DNA of 64,000 nucleotides from Halorubrum salipaludis. Lineage in GTDB: Archaea > Halobacteriota > Halobacteria > Halobacteriales > Haloferacaceae. Position 1 is the stretch's first letter. Every line of letters starts with the position of its first letter. Positions 43,040 to 50,770 of this stretch are shown piece after piece. The position numbers and the translations under genes were made by a program. A model generated the notes under the pieces. That model was not told the origin of the DNA. It saw only the letters and a list, made by a program, of their open reading frames with translations, and made no database searches. The stretch is from positions 372,001-436,000 of the forward strand of contig NZ_NSKC01000001.1 of NCBI RefSeq assembly GCF_002286985.1, in the 5' to 3' direction.

Positions 43040-46000
43040 TCACATGAAGTCCGCGATGCCGGACTGCTTGTTGGTGTCGTCCTCGAAGATCGACTCCAGC
43101 GACTGGTCTAACACCTTCAGGCGCTGTTTCGTGTAGGGTCGGCAGCCGAACCGGTCGGCGACCTCGATCGCCGTGTCGACGTACTTGTTGACGGAGCCCT
43201 CGTGGACGGTGAGGTTCACCCGCCCGCCGCACTCGCGGCAGTCGCCCGAGAGGGGCATCCGCCGGTACTTCTCGCCGCAGTCGAGACAGCGCGTCTCCTG
43301 CCGCGAGAACGCCCGGAGGTTCCCGATGATGTCCGGCAGGAAGTGGTACTCGATCACGCGCTCGGCCACGTCCGTCTCGTCGACGGCGCGCAGTTTCCGG
43401 GCCAGCTCCAGCTGGGCGTCCATCTTCTCCATCATGTCGCCGAGCGTCTTGTACGCCGAGAGATCCGGCCCCATCGCGATGTCCGTCGTGTCGTGGGTGT
43501 GGCCGAACCCGTGGTACTCCTCGTCCGTCCCGAGCGTGTCCTCGCCGATCTGGATCAGGTCCTCGACCGACTCCGGATCGGCCATCTCCAGCGTCGCGTC
43601 GTAGAACTCGCGGGGGTACTCCCGCGCGATGTCGACGTTGTGCGCCTCGTCGTCGATCTCCGACGGATCGATCCGCGAGGACATCACGAGGGGCGCGTCC
43701 ATGCGGCCGCCCCGTTGGTCCGGCAAGAAAGTTTTCGAGAAGTTGAGAAGACCGTCCATGAGAAGCATGACACAGTCCTCGTCACCGTCGCACTGACCGG
43801 AATACACGTCGTTCGCGACGAGCGTGTTCGTTTCATCGACAGTCAGGCAGTACGTGTGATCGACGTCGGACTGGACCGTCTCAACGGAGACGACTTCGTC
43901 GACCCAGACGTCACCACCGTCACCGAGGAGTCGCTGTGTTCGAGTGTCGATACGGTCCAGCACGTCAGTAAGTGTCTCGTCCTTGCGGCCGAGATGGAAG
44001 CCAATTCGGTCGGCGAACCGTACGGCGTTCTGTGACGTGACCTTGAGAACCCAGGAATCGAACGAGCGCTCATCGTCGTAGAACTCGGCCACTGCACCCG
44101 TCTGCGGGGTACGTTCCTCGCGATATACTTTCGTAGCGATGCCGAACCGCTTGAGCGCTGCGACGAGGTCAGACTGTAGGTCGTCGCTTACGGTGGTTGC
44201 CCGGATCTCGACGCGTTCGCTGGACGTGCTTCCGTCGCCGGAGAAGTACGCCGCGAGGAACGTTCGGAGAACCGGATCCGGTGCGGAAAGCACACAGTCC
44301 GGGATGCGTTTCGTCTCCGCACGACTCCCGGCATCGAGAACGTCCGAGAACAACGTCGCGACGAGGCGACTGGAGACCGTGACCTTCCACTCGTTCTCCT
44401 CGAACGCCTCGACATCGAGCACGTCGTCGAAGACATCGATGATTTCGTCGCGCGGCACGTCGTCCGGGGTACAGATTGTCGTCTGATAGAACGAGCCCGC
44501 TTCCCGCCGCGTGAATCCTTCCGCAGCGTAATATCCGAGCATCGTGCCGACGGCCTCGTCGACCTCGAACTGGCGCGAAACCGAGGCCCCGTCGCGACGG
44601 ATTCCGAGGGTCACGTCTGTGGGAACGCGTTCGACGACGGTGTCGTAGTCGTACAGTTCGAGGAGGACTCCGGCCGGGATGCTGTCGCGGGACACCCAGT
44701 TGTACACCGTCGACTGACTGGCGTCGAGGCGTTCCGCAACGGGCTTTAGATAGCTCTCGGCGTCTGTCGCGTCGTCGAGGAGTCGCTTGAGCTCGGATTC
44801 ACCGAGTCCTCGGATCATCAGGTCGTCGTTCGGAACGGCGTCCGCGTCGAGGAATTCCGCGAGCAGGTCGAACGTCGCTGTTTCCCCGTCAACCGGTATC
44901 TGTTTCGGCGCCGGGAGCGCGTCTTCCGTAGTTAGTTCTCGGGCCGAGACGCGGTCGACTCCATCGCCGGTCCACCGACGCATCGAGTGGTCAGGTGTCA
45001 CCGTTAGCTCCTGCCCACTCTTCGTTTTGATGCGGACGAGGTGATCGGGCGACGGATGCTTCGAGACCGCTTCGACTCGTTGGAGCGTTTCCTCGCCACT
45101 TTCAGTTACGGACGGCACGTACACGTCACCGTCGAGTCTCTGGACGAGCGTCCCGAAGTCGTCCTCGTCAGCCGTTTCGGCGTTAAGGCGGTCCTCGACG
45201 AGCGTCTCGATGGGGTCGTAGTGCCACTTCCCGGCTTCGTCTTCGAACCACACGTTCGTCTCCGGGTGGAAGCAGTTCCGCCGTTTCGCGGCGTGAAAGT
45301 ACGGATGAGCGTATCCGACGGCCGCCGAGGTGAATCCTACCACTCTCCCGACAGTTGCGGCGCTCGTGTGGGGGGCCATCCCGAAGACGAGCTCCCCGAC
45401 GAGGTCGTCGCGCTCGTTGACCTCGTAGAAGCGGGGGAGGTCGTAGTACTGCTCTAAGAGGTCGTCGACGAAGTCCGCGGTCTTGAGCATGTGCTCGGCG
45501 GCGCCGTCGGAGAGGACGATGTCCTGCACGCGGAGCTCCACGAGCTGGTCGTCGTGGCGTAGCGGCTCGCCGTCGATGTCCGTCTCGTAGCCGATCTCCC
45601 GGAGGTGGTCGGCGGTGACGTCGAGCTCCTCGGGGCGGACCGACGTGACGGGGAGGTCGGTCATGTCGTACCTGACGGTGCCGTCCTTGAACGACGTGAC
45701 GCCGTTCTTCGCGCGCAAGATGCCCTTCTCGATCGGCTCGGGGGTCTTGTTCCGCGAGGTGAGCCCCTGGACCCCCTTCAGGATCTCGAAGGCGGACTCC
45801 CGCTCGCCGACGTTCTCCAGCGCGGAGCGGTACGCGTCGTTGAGGTCGACCTCTTGGTAGGTCGCCGCGGTCACCTCCCACTCGCAGCGCGGGCACTCGA
45901 CGCGGCCGGCCTCGTCGGGCTCGCAGACGGTGCCGCAGTCGCCGCACTCGTAGTGGAGGTCCGTGTGGACCTCGCAGTCCGGGCACTGCGCCCGGTACGT

Positions 46001-48109
46001 GTGCTCGCCGCACTCGGGACAGACGCGGTCGGAGACCTCCAGCTCCAGCCGCCCCCGGTGGCCCGAGTCGTCCATGACGCTGGCGGCCTCCGCCACGTCG
46101 CGCTGGGGGCCGCCGGCCTCGTTGATCGGGAAGAGGGTGTGGACCGCGGGCGAGAGGTCGCGGCTCTCCGACTTCTCCGGGCGGCCCATCCGGTTGCCGA
46201 TCCGCGTGGGGGCGCGCTCCCGTATCTCGAAAGGGGCGACCTCGTTGACCGCCTTCAGCGCGTTCCCGCCGTCGTCCCACTCGCGGGCCGCCGGCGAGAG
46301 GTCGCCCGCGTCCCACGTCTTCCGGAGCCCGTCGTCGACCCCGAGCGACCGCGCGAGCGGGCGCCACGTGGGGATCCGGAGGGCGTCGGGCGTCGCGACG
46401 TGCTCGACCAACAGCGACTCCAGCGCGTCTTGCGTCGCCTCGGTGCGTTCGATCGCGAGGACGCCCTCGACCACGTCGCCGGCGGCGACCGCGTCGGCGA
46501 GCGCCTCGAAGGCGTCGACGGACACGTCGTGCCAGAGGTAGGTGTACTCCGGGTGGAGCGGGCAGTCGTACTCGCGCGCCCACGCGAGCGCCTCGTCGAC
46601 TTCGGGGTGTTCCAAGTCGACGTGCGGGTCGTCCCGCATGGCCTGCACGTCGGCGCCAGCCGCCTCGAACTCCTGGACCCACCACTCGTAGACGTACGAG
46701 GCGGGCGCGAGCGGGTGGTTGTTCTCGACGAACTCGCCGTAGTTGACGAGGTACTCGCCCAGATCGAGCACCTTCTCGACGCCGTTCCGGATCTCTTTGG
46801 CCTCCTCCGGGTCGTCGATCCGCCGGACCTCGCCGTTCGCGAGCCGGACCGTCGGCCCCTCGATGGAGTCGACGGGGACGACGCCGTGGGCCTTCCCGGG
46901 CCGCTCCGTCTTGATCTGGGTCCCCGCCGCGAGGAAGTCGTCGACGAGGTGCATCGTCGCCGGGTGGACGCCGCCGGTCGCGAACCCGTGGTTGCGCGCG
47001 CGCCCGTACCGGAGCCGGAACCCGCCCGCCTCGCTCGGGTGGGTGAAGACGGGCCGGCCCGCGATCAGGTCGCGGAGGAACTTCTGGGAGGGCTTCGCGC
47101 GGAGGGGGCCGTCGGGTTCGGTGGCGTCCGAGTCCGGGGCGGCCCCGTCGTCCGCGTCGTCCTCTCCGTCTTCGTCGCCCTCGGTGCTCTCGCCCTCCGA
47201 GTCGCCGTCGCCGCCGTCCTCCGCGTCATCACCCTCGGCGTCCTCGTCGCTCGCGCCGCCCCCGTCCTTCCCGATCGTCCCGTCGATCAGGTCCTGGAGC
47301 CACGGCCAGTCGACCTCGTCGAGGTCGCGGGTGTACCGCTGGATCTTCGGGGCCTTCAGTGCGATCCCCTCGGCGGCGACGAGACACATCCCGCCGCGCG
47401 CGGAGTTGGTGTCGACGCGTTCCAGGTCGCGGAACCCGGAGACCTCCTCGTCGCCCGTCGCCTCCCCGTCGAGCATGACGGGCATGTGCTGGGCGATGAA
47501 CTTCGACTCCTTGTCCTTCGGCGTGTACTGGAGCCCCGTCTCCTTGTCGTAGAGGGCGATCTCCTCGGCGTAGCGCTCGACCTCCACGTCTCGCGGCTTG
47601 TACTCGTCGATGTCGAGCAGCGACCGGGCGTAGTCGGCGACGAGCACGGACAGCGCCTGCGCGGTCCCGCCCGCCGACCGGATCGGGCCGGCGTAGTAGA
47701 CGTTGACGAACTCGGTACCGTCGTCGTTCTCCAACAGCTCCACGCGGTCGATCCCCTCGATCGGCGCGGCGACGACCCCCTCGGTGAGGAGCGCGACCGC
47801 GGTCCGGACCGCGCCCTCGACCTTGCCGGCGCGGGAGTCGTAGTCGCCGACGGTCCCCTCGACGAAGTCGGTGACGAGCTCTAAGGCCGCCTCCTCGCGG
47901 GACATCTCGCCTTCCAGCTCGCGGACGCGCTCCGCGACCCCGTCGATCCCGAGGATGTTCTCGACGCGGTCGGCCATGTCGCGGGCGATCGGGATCTCGA
48001 TCTCGGGTTTCGGGTCGTGGCCCTGCTGCTTGGCGGCCTCGGCCACGTCCCACGCCTCGTCCAGCCGGTCCTCGATCCGCGCGAAGTAGCGCTCGTCGTC
48101 GGGCCTCAT
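43040..48109 (-). CDS. polC: DNA polymerase D large catalytic subunit (DP2), intein-containing precursor
   Basis: This 1689-residue reading frame encodes DP2 with one intein of 494 residues. Without it the polymerase is 1195 residues. The N-extein shows NVYYAGPIRSAGGTAQALS, the two zinc-ribbon stretches CPECGEHTYRAQCPDC and CGDCGTVC, and the conserved AVGYAHPYFHAAKRRN. The C-extein begins CDGDEDCVMLLMDGLLNFSK, the catalytic double-psi-beta-barrel site, and ends with a CLDCGEKYRR zinc site. DP2 is the replicative polymerase of euryarchaea. A 50-residue acidic low-complexity insertion lies near residues 280-335. It is co-oriented with a PPC-domain gene 13 nt upstream. Confidence 0.95.
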   Translation of the reverse strand: MRPDDERYFARIEDRLDEAWDVAEAAKQQGHDPKPEIEIPIARDMADRVENILGIDGVAERVRELEGEMSREEAALELVTDFVEGTVGDYDSRAGKVEGAVRTAVALLTEGVVAAPIEGIDRVELLENDDGTEFVNVYYAGPIRSAGGTAQALSVLVADYARSLLDIDEYKPRDVEVERYAEEIALYDKETGLQYTPKDKESKFIAQHMPVMLDGEATGDEEVSGFRDLERVDTNSARGGMCLVAAEGIALKAPKIQRYTRDLDEVDWPWLQDLIDGTIGKDGGGASDEDAEGDDAEDGGDGDSEGESTEGDEDGEDDADDGAAPDSDATEPDGPLRAKPSQKFLRDLIAGRPVFTHPSEAGGFRLRYGRARNHGFATGGVHPATMHLVDDFLAAGTQIKTERPGKAHGVVPVDSIEGPTVRLANGEVRRIDDPEEAKEIRNGVEKVLDLGEYLVNYGEFVENNHPLAPASYVYEWWVQEFEAAGADVQAMRDDPHVDLEHPEVDEALAWAREYDCPLHPEYTYLWHDVSVDAFEALADAVAAGDVVEGVLAIERTEATQDALESLLVEHVATPDALRIPTWRPLARSLGVDDGLRKTWDAGDLSPAAREWDDGGNALKAVNEVAPFEIRERAPTRIGNRMGRPEKSESRDLSPAVHTLFPINEAGGPQRDVAEAASVMDDSGHRGRLELEVSDRVCPECGEHTYRAQCPDCEVHTDLHYECGDCGTVCEPDEAGRVECPRCEWEVTAATYQEVDLNDAYRSALENVGERESAFEILKGVQGLTSRNKTPEPIEKGILRAKNGVTSFKDGTVRYDMTDLPVTSVRPEELDVTADHLREIGYETDIDGEPLRHDDQLVELRVQDIVLSDGAAEHMLKTADFVDDLLEQYYDLPRFYEVNERDDLVGELVFGMAPHTSAATVGRVVGFTSAAVGYAHPYFHAAKRRNCFHPETNVWFEDEAGKWHYDPIETLVEDRLNAETADEDDFGTLVQRLDGDVYVPSVTESGEETLQRVEAVSKHPSPDHLVRIKTKSGQELTVTPDHSMRRWTGDGVDRVSARELTTEDALPAPKQIPVDGETATFDLLAEFLDADAVPNDDLMIRGLGESELKRLLDDATDAESYLKPVAERLDASQSTVYNWVSRDSIPAGVLLELYDYDTVVERVPTDVTLGIRRDGASVSRQFEVDEAVGTMLGYYAAEGFTRREAGSFYQTTICTPDDVPRDEIIDVFDDVLDVEAFEENEWKVTVSSRLVATLFSDVLDAGSRAETKRIPDCVLSAPDPVLRTFLAAYFSGDGSTSSERVEIRATTVSDDLQSDLVAALKRFGIATKVYREERTPQTGAVAEFYDDERSFDSWVLKVTSQNAVRFADRIGFHLGRKDETLTDVLDRIDTRTQRLLGDGGDVWVDEVVSVETVQSDVDHTYCLTVDETNTLVANDVYSGQCDGDEDCVMLLMDGLLNFSKTFLPDQRGGRMDAPLVMSSRIDPSEIDDEAHNVDIAREYPREFYDATLEMADPESVEDLIQIGEDTLGTDEEYHGFGHTHDTTDIAMGPDLSAYKTLGDMMEKMDAQLELARKLRAVDETDVAERVIEYHFLPDIIGNLRAFSRQETRCLDCGEKYRRMPLSGDCRECGGRVNLTVHEGSVNKYVDTAIEVADRFGCRPYTKQRLKVLDQSLESIFEDDTNKQSGIADFM
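43793..45274 (-). mobile_element. DP2 intein with LAGLIDADG homing endonuclease
   Basis: The intein runs from Cys1 (codon 45274-45272) to Gln494 (43795-43793); the +1 residue is Cys. N-terminal block A is CFHPETNVWFEDEAG, block B is TVTPDHSM with TxxH, and block F/G is HTYCLTVDETNTLVAND then VYSGQ/C. The last two intein residues are Gly-Gln instead of His-Asn. An endonuclease has two dodecapeptides, VGTMLGYYAAEG (residues 242-253) and RTFLAAYFSGDG (337-348), with acidic Glu and Asp in place. A helix-turn-helix-like SQSTVYNWVSRDSIP lies at 187-201. Codons are visibly richer in A/T than in the exteins. Confidence 0.93.
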
Positions 48110-48122
48110 CGCCCGCTCCGAC

Positions 48123-48542
48123 TCAGAGCCATAGGTCGAGGTCGGTGGCCTCGTCGTGGGAGCGTTCGAGCGGCTCCGCGAACGCCCGCAGGTGGCACTC
48201 GCCGGCCCAGACGGTCGCGGAGTCGAGGTGTCCCGCGAGCGCCTGCCCGCTCGGCCGCGACAGCACGACGTGCGTGTGCGCGAACACGTTGCCGTCGAGC
48301 AGCGAGACGTTGCCGACGCAGGCCGCGACCTCCAGCGGCTCGTCGAAGGTCACCGAGCGGTACTCGGTGTCGTCCTGGTCGTAGAACCACACCTCCGCGT
48401 CCTGTACGGCCCCGAGCGCCGTGAACCAGCCCGCCTCGACGTCCTCCGCGCGGGCGAGGTCCTCGATCTCCTCGCGCCAGTCGGCGCCCGTCTCGAACCG
48501 CGCGACGTACTCCGCCGTGGGCTCGACTTCCCGATGGTGCAT
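48123..48542 (-). CDS. PPC-domain (DUF296) DNA-binding-like protein
   Basis: This 139-residue protein has the PPC/PCC fold: GADWREEIEDLARAEDVEAG, WFTALGAVQDAEVWFYD, VAACVGNVSLLDGNVFAHTH with the conserved His cluster, and the GHLDSATVWAGECHLRAF end. ATG 48542 (MHHREVEPTAEYV) is chosen; earlier in-frame codons belong to the A/T-rich upstream region. It is 13 nt upstream of the DP2 gene on the same strand, likely one transcript. PPC domains trimerise; the ligand is unknown. Confidence 0.83.
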   Translation of the reverse strand: MHHREVEPTAEYVARFETGADWREEIEDLARAEDVEAGWFTALGAVQDAEVWFYDQDDTEYRSVTFDEPLEVAACVGNVSLLDGNVFAHTHVVLSRPSGQALAGHLDSATVWAGECHLRAFAEPLERSHDEATDLDLWL

Positions 48543-48762
48543 AGGAACCGTCCACGGCCGCCGGGGGCAAAAAGGCTTCAGTCGCGCCGCGAAGTCGAAT
48601 TGATATAGCGTTATTTGATTTAATCGCAGATCGAGCCGATCAGACACACAATCAGAGAATCAGCGAGAGACGTACTGTACTCAGAGATTCCGAGCGAATC
48701 GCTATCGGAACGGAAAGAACGAAAGAACGGAACCGCGATCTCGGGAGAACCGAGCGAACCGC

Positions 48763-49140
48763 TCAGAACGGGGCCTGCGGGCCTTCGTCGTCGCCGCCGT
48801 CGTCGGTCGTCTCGCCGGGGAAGGAGGGGGACATGCCGCCGCTGCTGGTGCCGCCGAGGTCGCCGTCGGCGCCGGCGTCCATGCCCGTGTCGGCGTGGAC
48901 CGTCTCGATCTCGGGGATCTCCTTGACCATCCGGGACTTGATCGCCTGGATCGTCATCGGAGAGATACCGCAGCCGGAGCAGGCGCCGCCGAGCTGGATC
49001 GTGACCTCGCCGTTCTCGCGGTCGAGGTGGCTGATGGCGGCGCTCCCGCCGTGCATCTGGATCTGCGGGAAGTTGCGCCGCAGGAAGTTCGTGATCCGCT
49101 CGCGGAGGTCGTTGTCCGCGTCAGTCGTTTCCGTGCTCAT
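48763..49140 (-). CDS. NifU C-terminal-type Fe-S scaffold (Nfu)
   Basis: This 125-residue protein has an Nfu domain (FPQIQMHGGSAAISHLDREN, EVTIQLGGACSGCGISPMTI) with the CxxC that holds a [4Fe-4S] cluster between two subunits, and an acidic Gly/Ser-rich tail. It transfers clusters made by SufBCD to target proteins. It is separated from its neighbours by A/T-rich gaps and appears monocistronic. Confidence 0.88.
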   Translation of the reverse strand: MSTETTDADNDLRERITNFLRRNFPQIQMHGGSAAISHLDRENGEVTIQLGGACSGCGISPMTIQAIKSRMVKEIPEIETVHADTGMDAGADGDLGGTSSGGMSPSFPGETTDDGGDDEGPQAPF

Positions 49141-49242
49141 GCACGCGAATTGGCGTCCGGGCGGCTTATGCCTTTGGTTCGGCGGGACGCGTGCCGGGAG
49201 AACGGGCGTGTCAGCGGGGCAAGCGGACCGAACGCCGGTTAT

Positions 49243-49572
49243 TCACTCCGGCCGGTCGACGCCGAGCGTCCGGTACAGTTCCGTCTCGATCCGGTCGACG
49301 TACTCGTCGAGCGTCTCCTCGAACGTCTCGTCGTCGACGGGGACGACGCCGCGGATGCGCTCTCGGGGGTTCTCGGGGAGCTCGACGCGGAACTCGCCGT
49401 CCTCGTAGAACGGCTCGGACTCGTTGAGCACCGCCTGGTCGATCCCGTGGATCAGCTCCGAGTCGTACCGGTCGTTCATCTGGTTGAACGCGTTCTTGTA
49501 CGCCCGCTGGAGCTCGTTGAAGTAGTTCGCGTACTTGTCCTCGAACTTCTCGGGGTCGAACTCGTCGGCCAT
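49243..49572 (-). CDS. Conserved haloarchaeal protein (DUF5783-type)
   Basis: This 109-residue, acidic, soluble protein begins MADEFDPEKFEDKYANYFNE and is mostly helical with aromatic residues (NELQRAYKNAFNQM). I recall this N-terminus from a haloarchaeal family (DUF5783), without known function. It is transcribed away from the Tat lipoprotein gene, and the 230-nt gap between them contains an A/T-rich stretch (49683-49714) suited to promoters. Confidence 0.7.
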   Translation of the reverse strand: MADEFDPEKFEDKYANYFNELQRAYKNAFNQMNDRYDSELIHGIDQAVLNESEPFYEDGEFRVELPENPRERIRGVVPVDDETFEETLDEYVDRIETELYRTLGVDRPE

Positions 49573-49802
49573 ACCCGATCCGACGGCGCGGCGGGGAAAA
49601 AGCCGGTCGATCGCGGCTCAGGAGACCGAAACCGACGGGCGAAGCGGTCGTCGCCGTCGACCCGTAGGTGCAGCCGAGCCATGAGTATAAACTAAATATC
49701 GCTATATTAAATGTGTTCCCGGCAGGCGAGCGCGCTCTCCCAGAGCCGCCTACGAGCCATCGGCCCACAAGACCCTTCACGCGCTGGCGGACTGGACGAG
49801 AC

Positions 49803-50717
49803 ATGCGCCGACGCTCCCTCCTCGTTGGCCTGTCGGCCGGTCTCGGGGTGCTCGGCGGCTGCAACACCACGGACGGATCGACCGGCCCCGGGTCGTCCGA
49901 GCCGGAGGAAGACCCGGAGGGAGAGCCGAAACCGACGATCGACTCGGCGTTCGACGGCGTCTCGGTTCCGGAACTGCCGGGCGAGGGCGGGGTCACGTGG
50001 TACCACGAGGCCGACGAATCGGCTCGGGGATTCGTCCGTCCGAGCGCCGAGACGGCGGAGCTACCCGCTCGCGTCGAGTTCACGTACCACAACCGCTCGG
50101 AGGAATCGACCAGCTGCGGCCACTGGAACCTCTACAAGCTACACGACGATCGATGGTTCCACGTCGGGCCGGGCGCCCACGACGGCATCTGTTACAACCT
50201 CTCGGCGGGCGAGAGCGAGACGTGGACGATGGCAGCCGCGACCAGCGAGGTGGACGACGGAGACGAAGACGGAGACGTGGATCGCTACCCGTACCTCGGT
50301 GGCGGCCGCTACGCGGCCGTCGCGGGATACGGATACGCGACCTCGGACAGCGCCGCCCTCGTGGAGTTCGACGCGCCACCGGTCGCCGTCGAGCCGACCG
50401 ACGACGCGACGAGCGAGACGGACGGGATCTCGGTGACCGTCACCGCGGACGGGTGGCGGACCGCCGACGACGACGGAGAGCGAGCCACCCTCACACTGGA
50501 GCGAGCACAGACGGCCGAGAGGCCGATCATCACCGAACAGGTGATGCGATATCGGAACCGTGGCTACCGAAATCTGCTCGCGTTCGTAGAGGAAGGCGTC
50601 GATAGGGTAGTTCTCCGGACGGACGAGCGAACGGCCGACTGGATCGTCGACGACGGCGAGACGGCCCGGATCCGGTACGACGGTCAGGCGTATCGCGTGA
50701 CGAAGGGCAAACCATGA
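49803..50717 (+). CDS. Tat-exported lipoprotein, unknown function
   Basis: This 304-residue protein starts MRRRSLLVGLSAGLGVLGGC, a twin-arginine signal with a lipobox Cys, followed by a Pro/Glu/Ser-rich linker. The folded part is beta-rich with three Cys (TSCGHWNLY, DGICYN) that could form a disulfide or bind a ligand, and an Ig-like WYHEADESARGFVRPS region. No catalytic motif recognised. ATG 49803 fits the signal peptide. The stop is in an imperfect 17-bp tandem duplication. Confidence 0.72.
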   Translation: MRRRSLLVGLSAGLGVLGGCNTTDGSTGPGSSEPEEDPEGEPKPTIDSAFDGVSVPELPGEGGVTWYHEADESARGFVRPSAETAELPARVEFTYHNRSEESTSCGHWNLYKLHDDRWFHVGPGAHDGICYNLSAGESETWTMAAATSEVDDGDEDGDVDRYPYLGGGRYAAVAGYGYATSDSAALVEFDAPPVAVEPTDDATSETDGISVTVTADGWRTADDDGERATLTLERAQTAERPIITEQVMRYRNRGYRNLLAFVEEGVDRVVLRTDERTADWIVDDGETARIRYDGQAYRVTKGKP

Positions 50718-50745
50718 GAGAAAGCGAGCCGTGAGAGAACACGAA
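50712..50745 (+). repeat. Imperfect 17-bp tandem duplication spanning a stop codon
   Basis: Units 50712-50728 and 50729-50745 match at 13 of 17 positions; the first contains the TGA stop of the lipoprotein gene. Confidence 0.6.
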
Positions 50746-50770
50746 CTGCGACCGGAGCCCGCCGCCTCGC

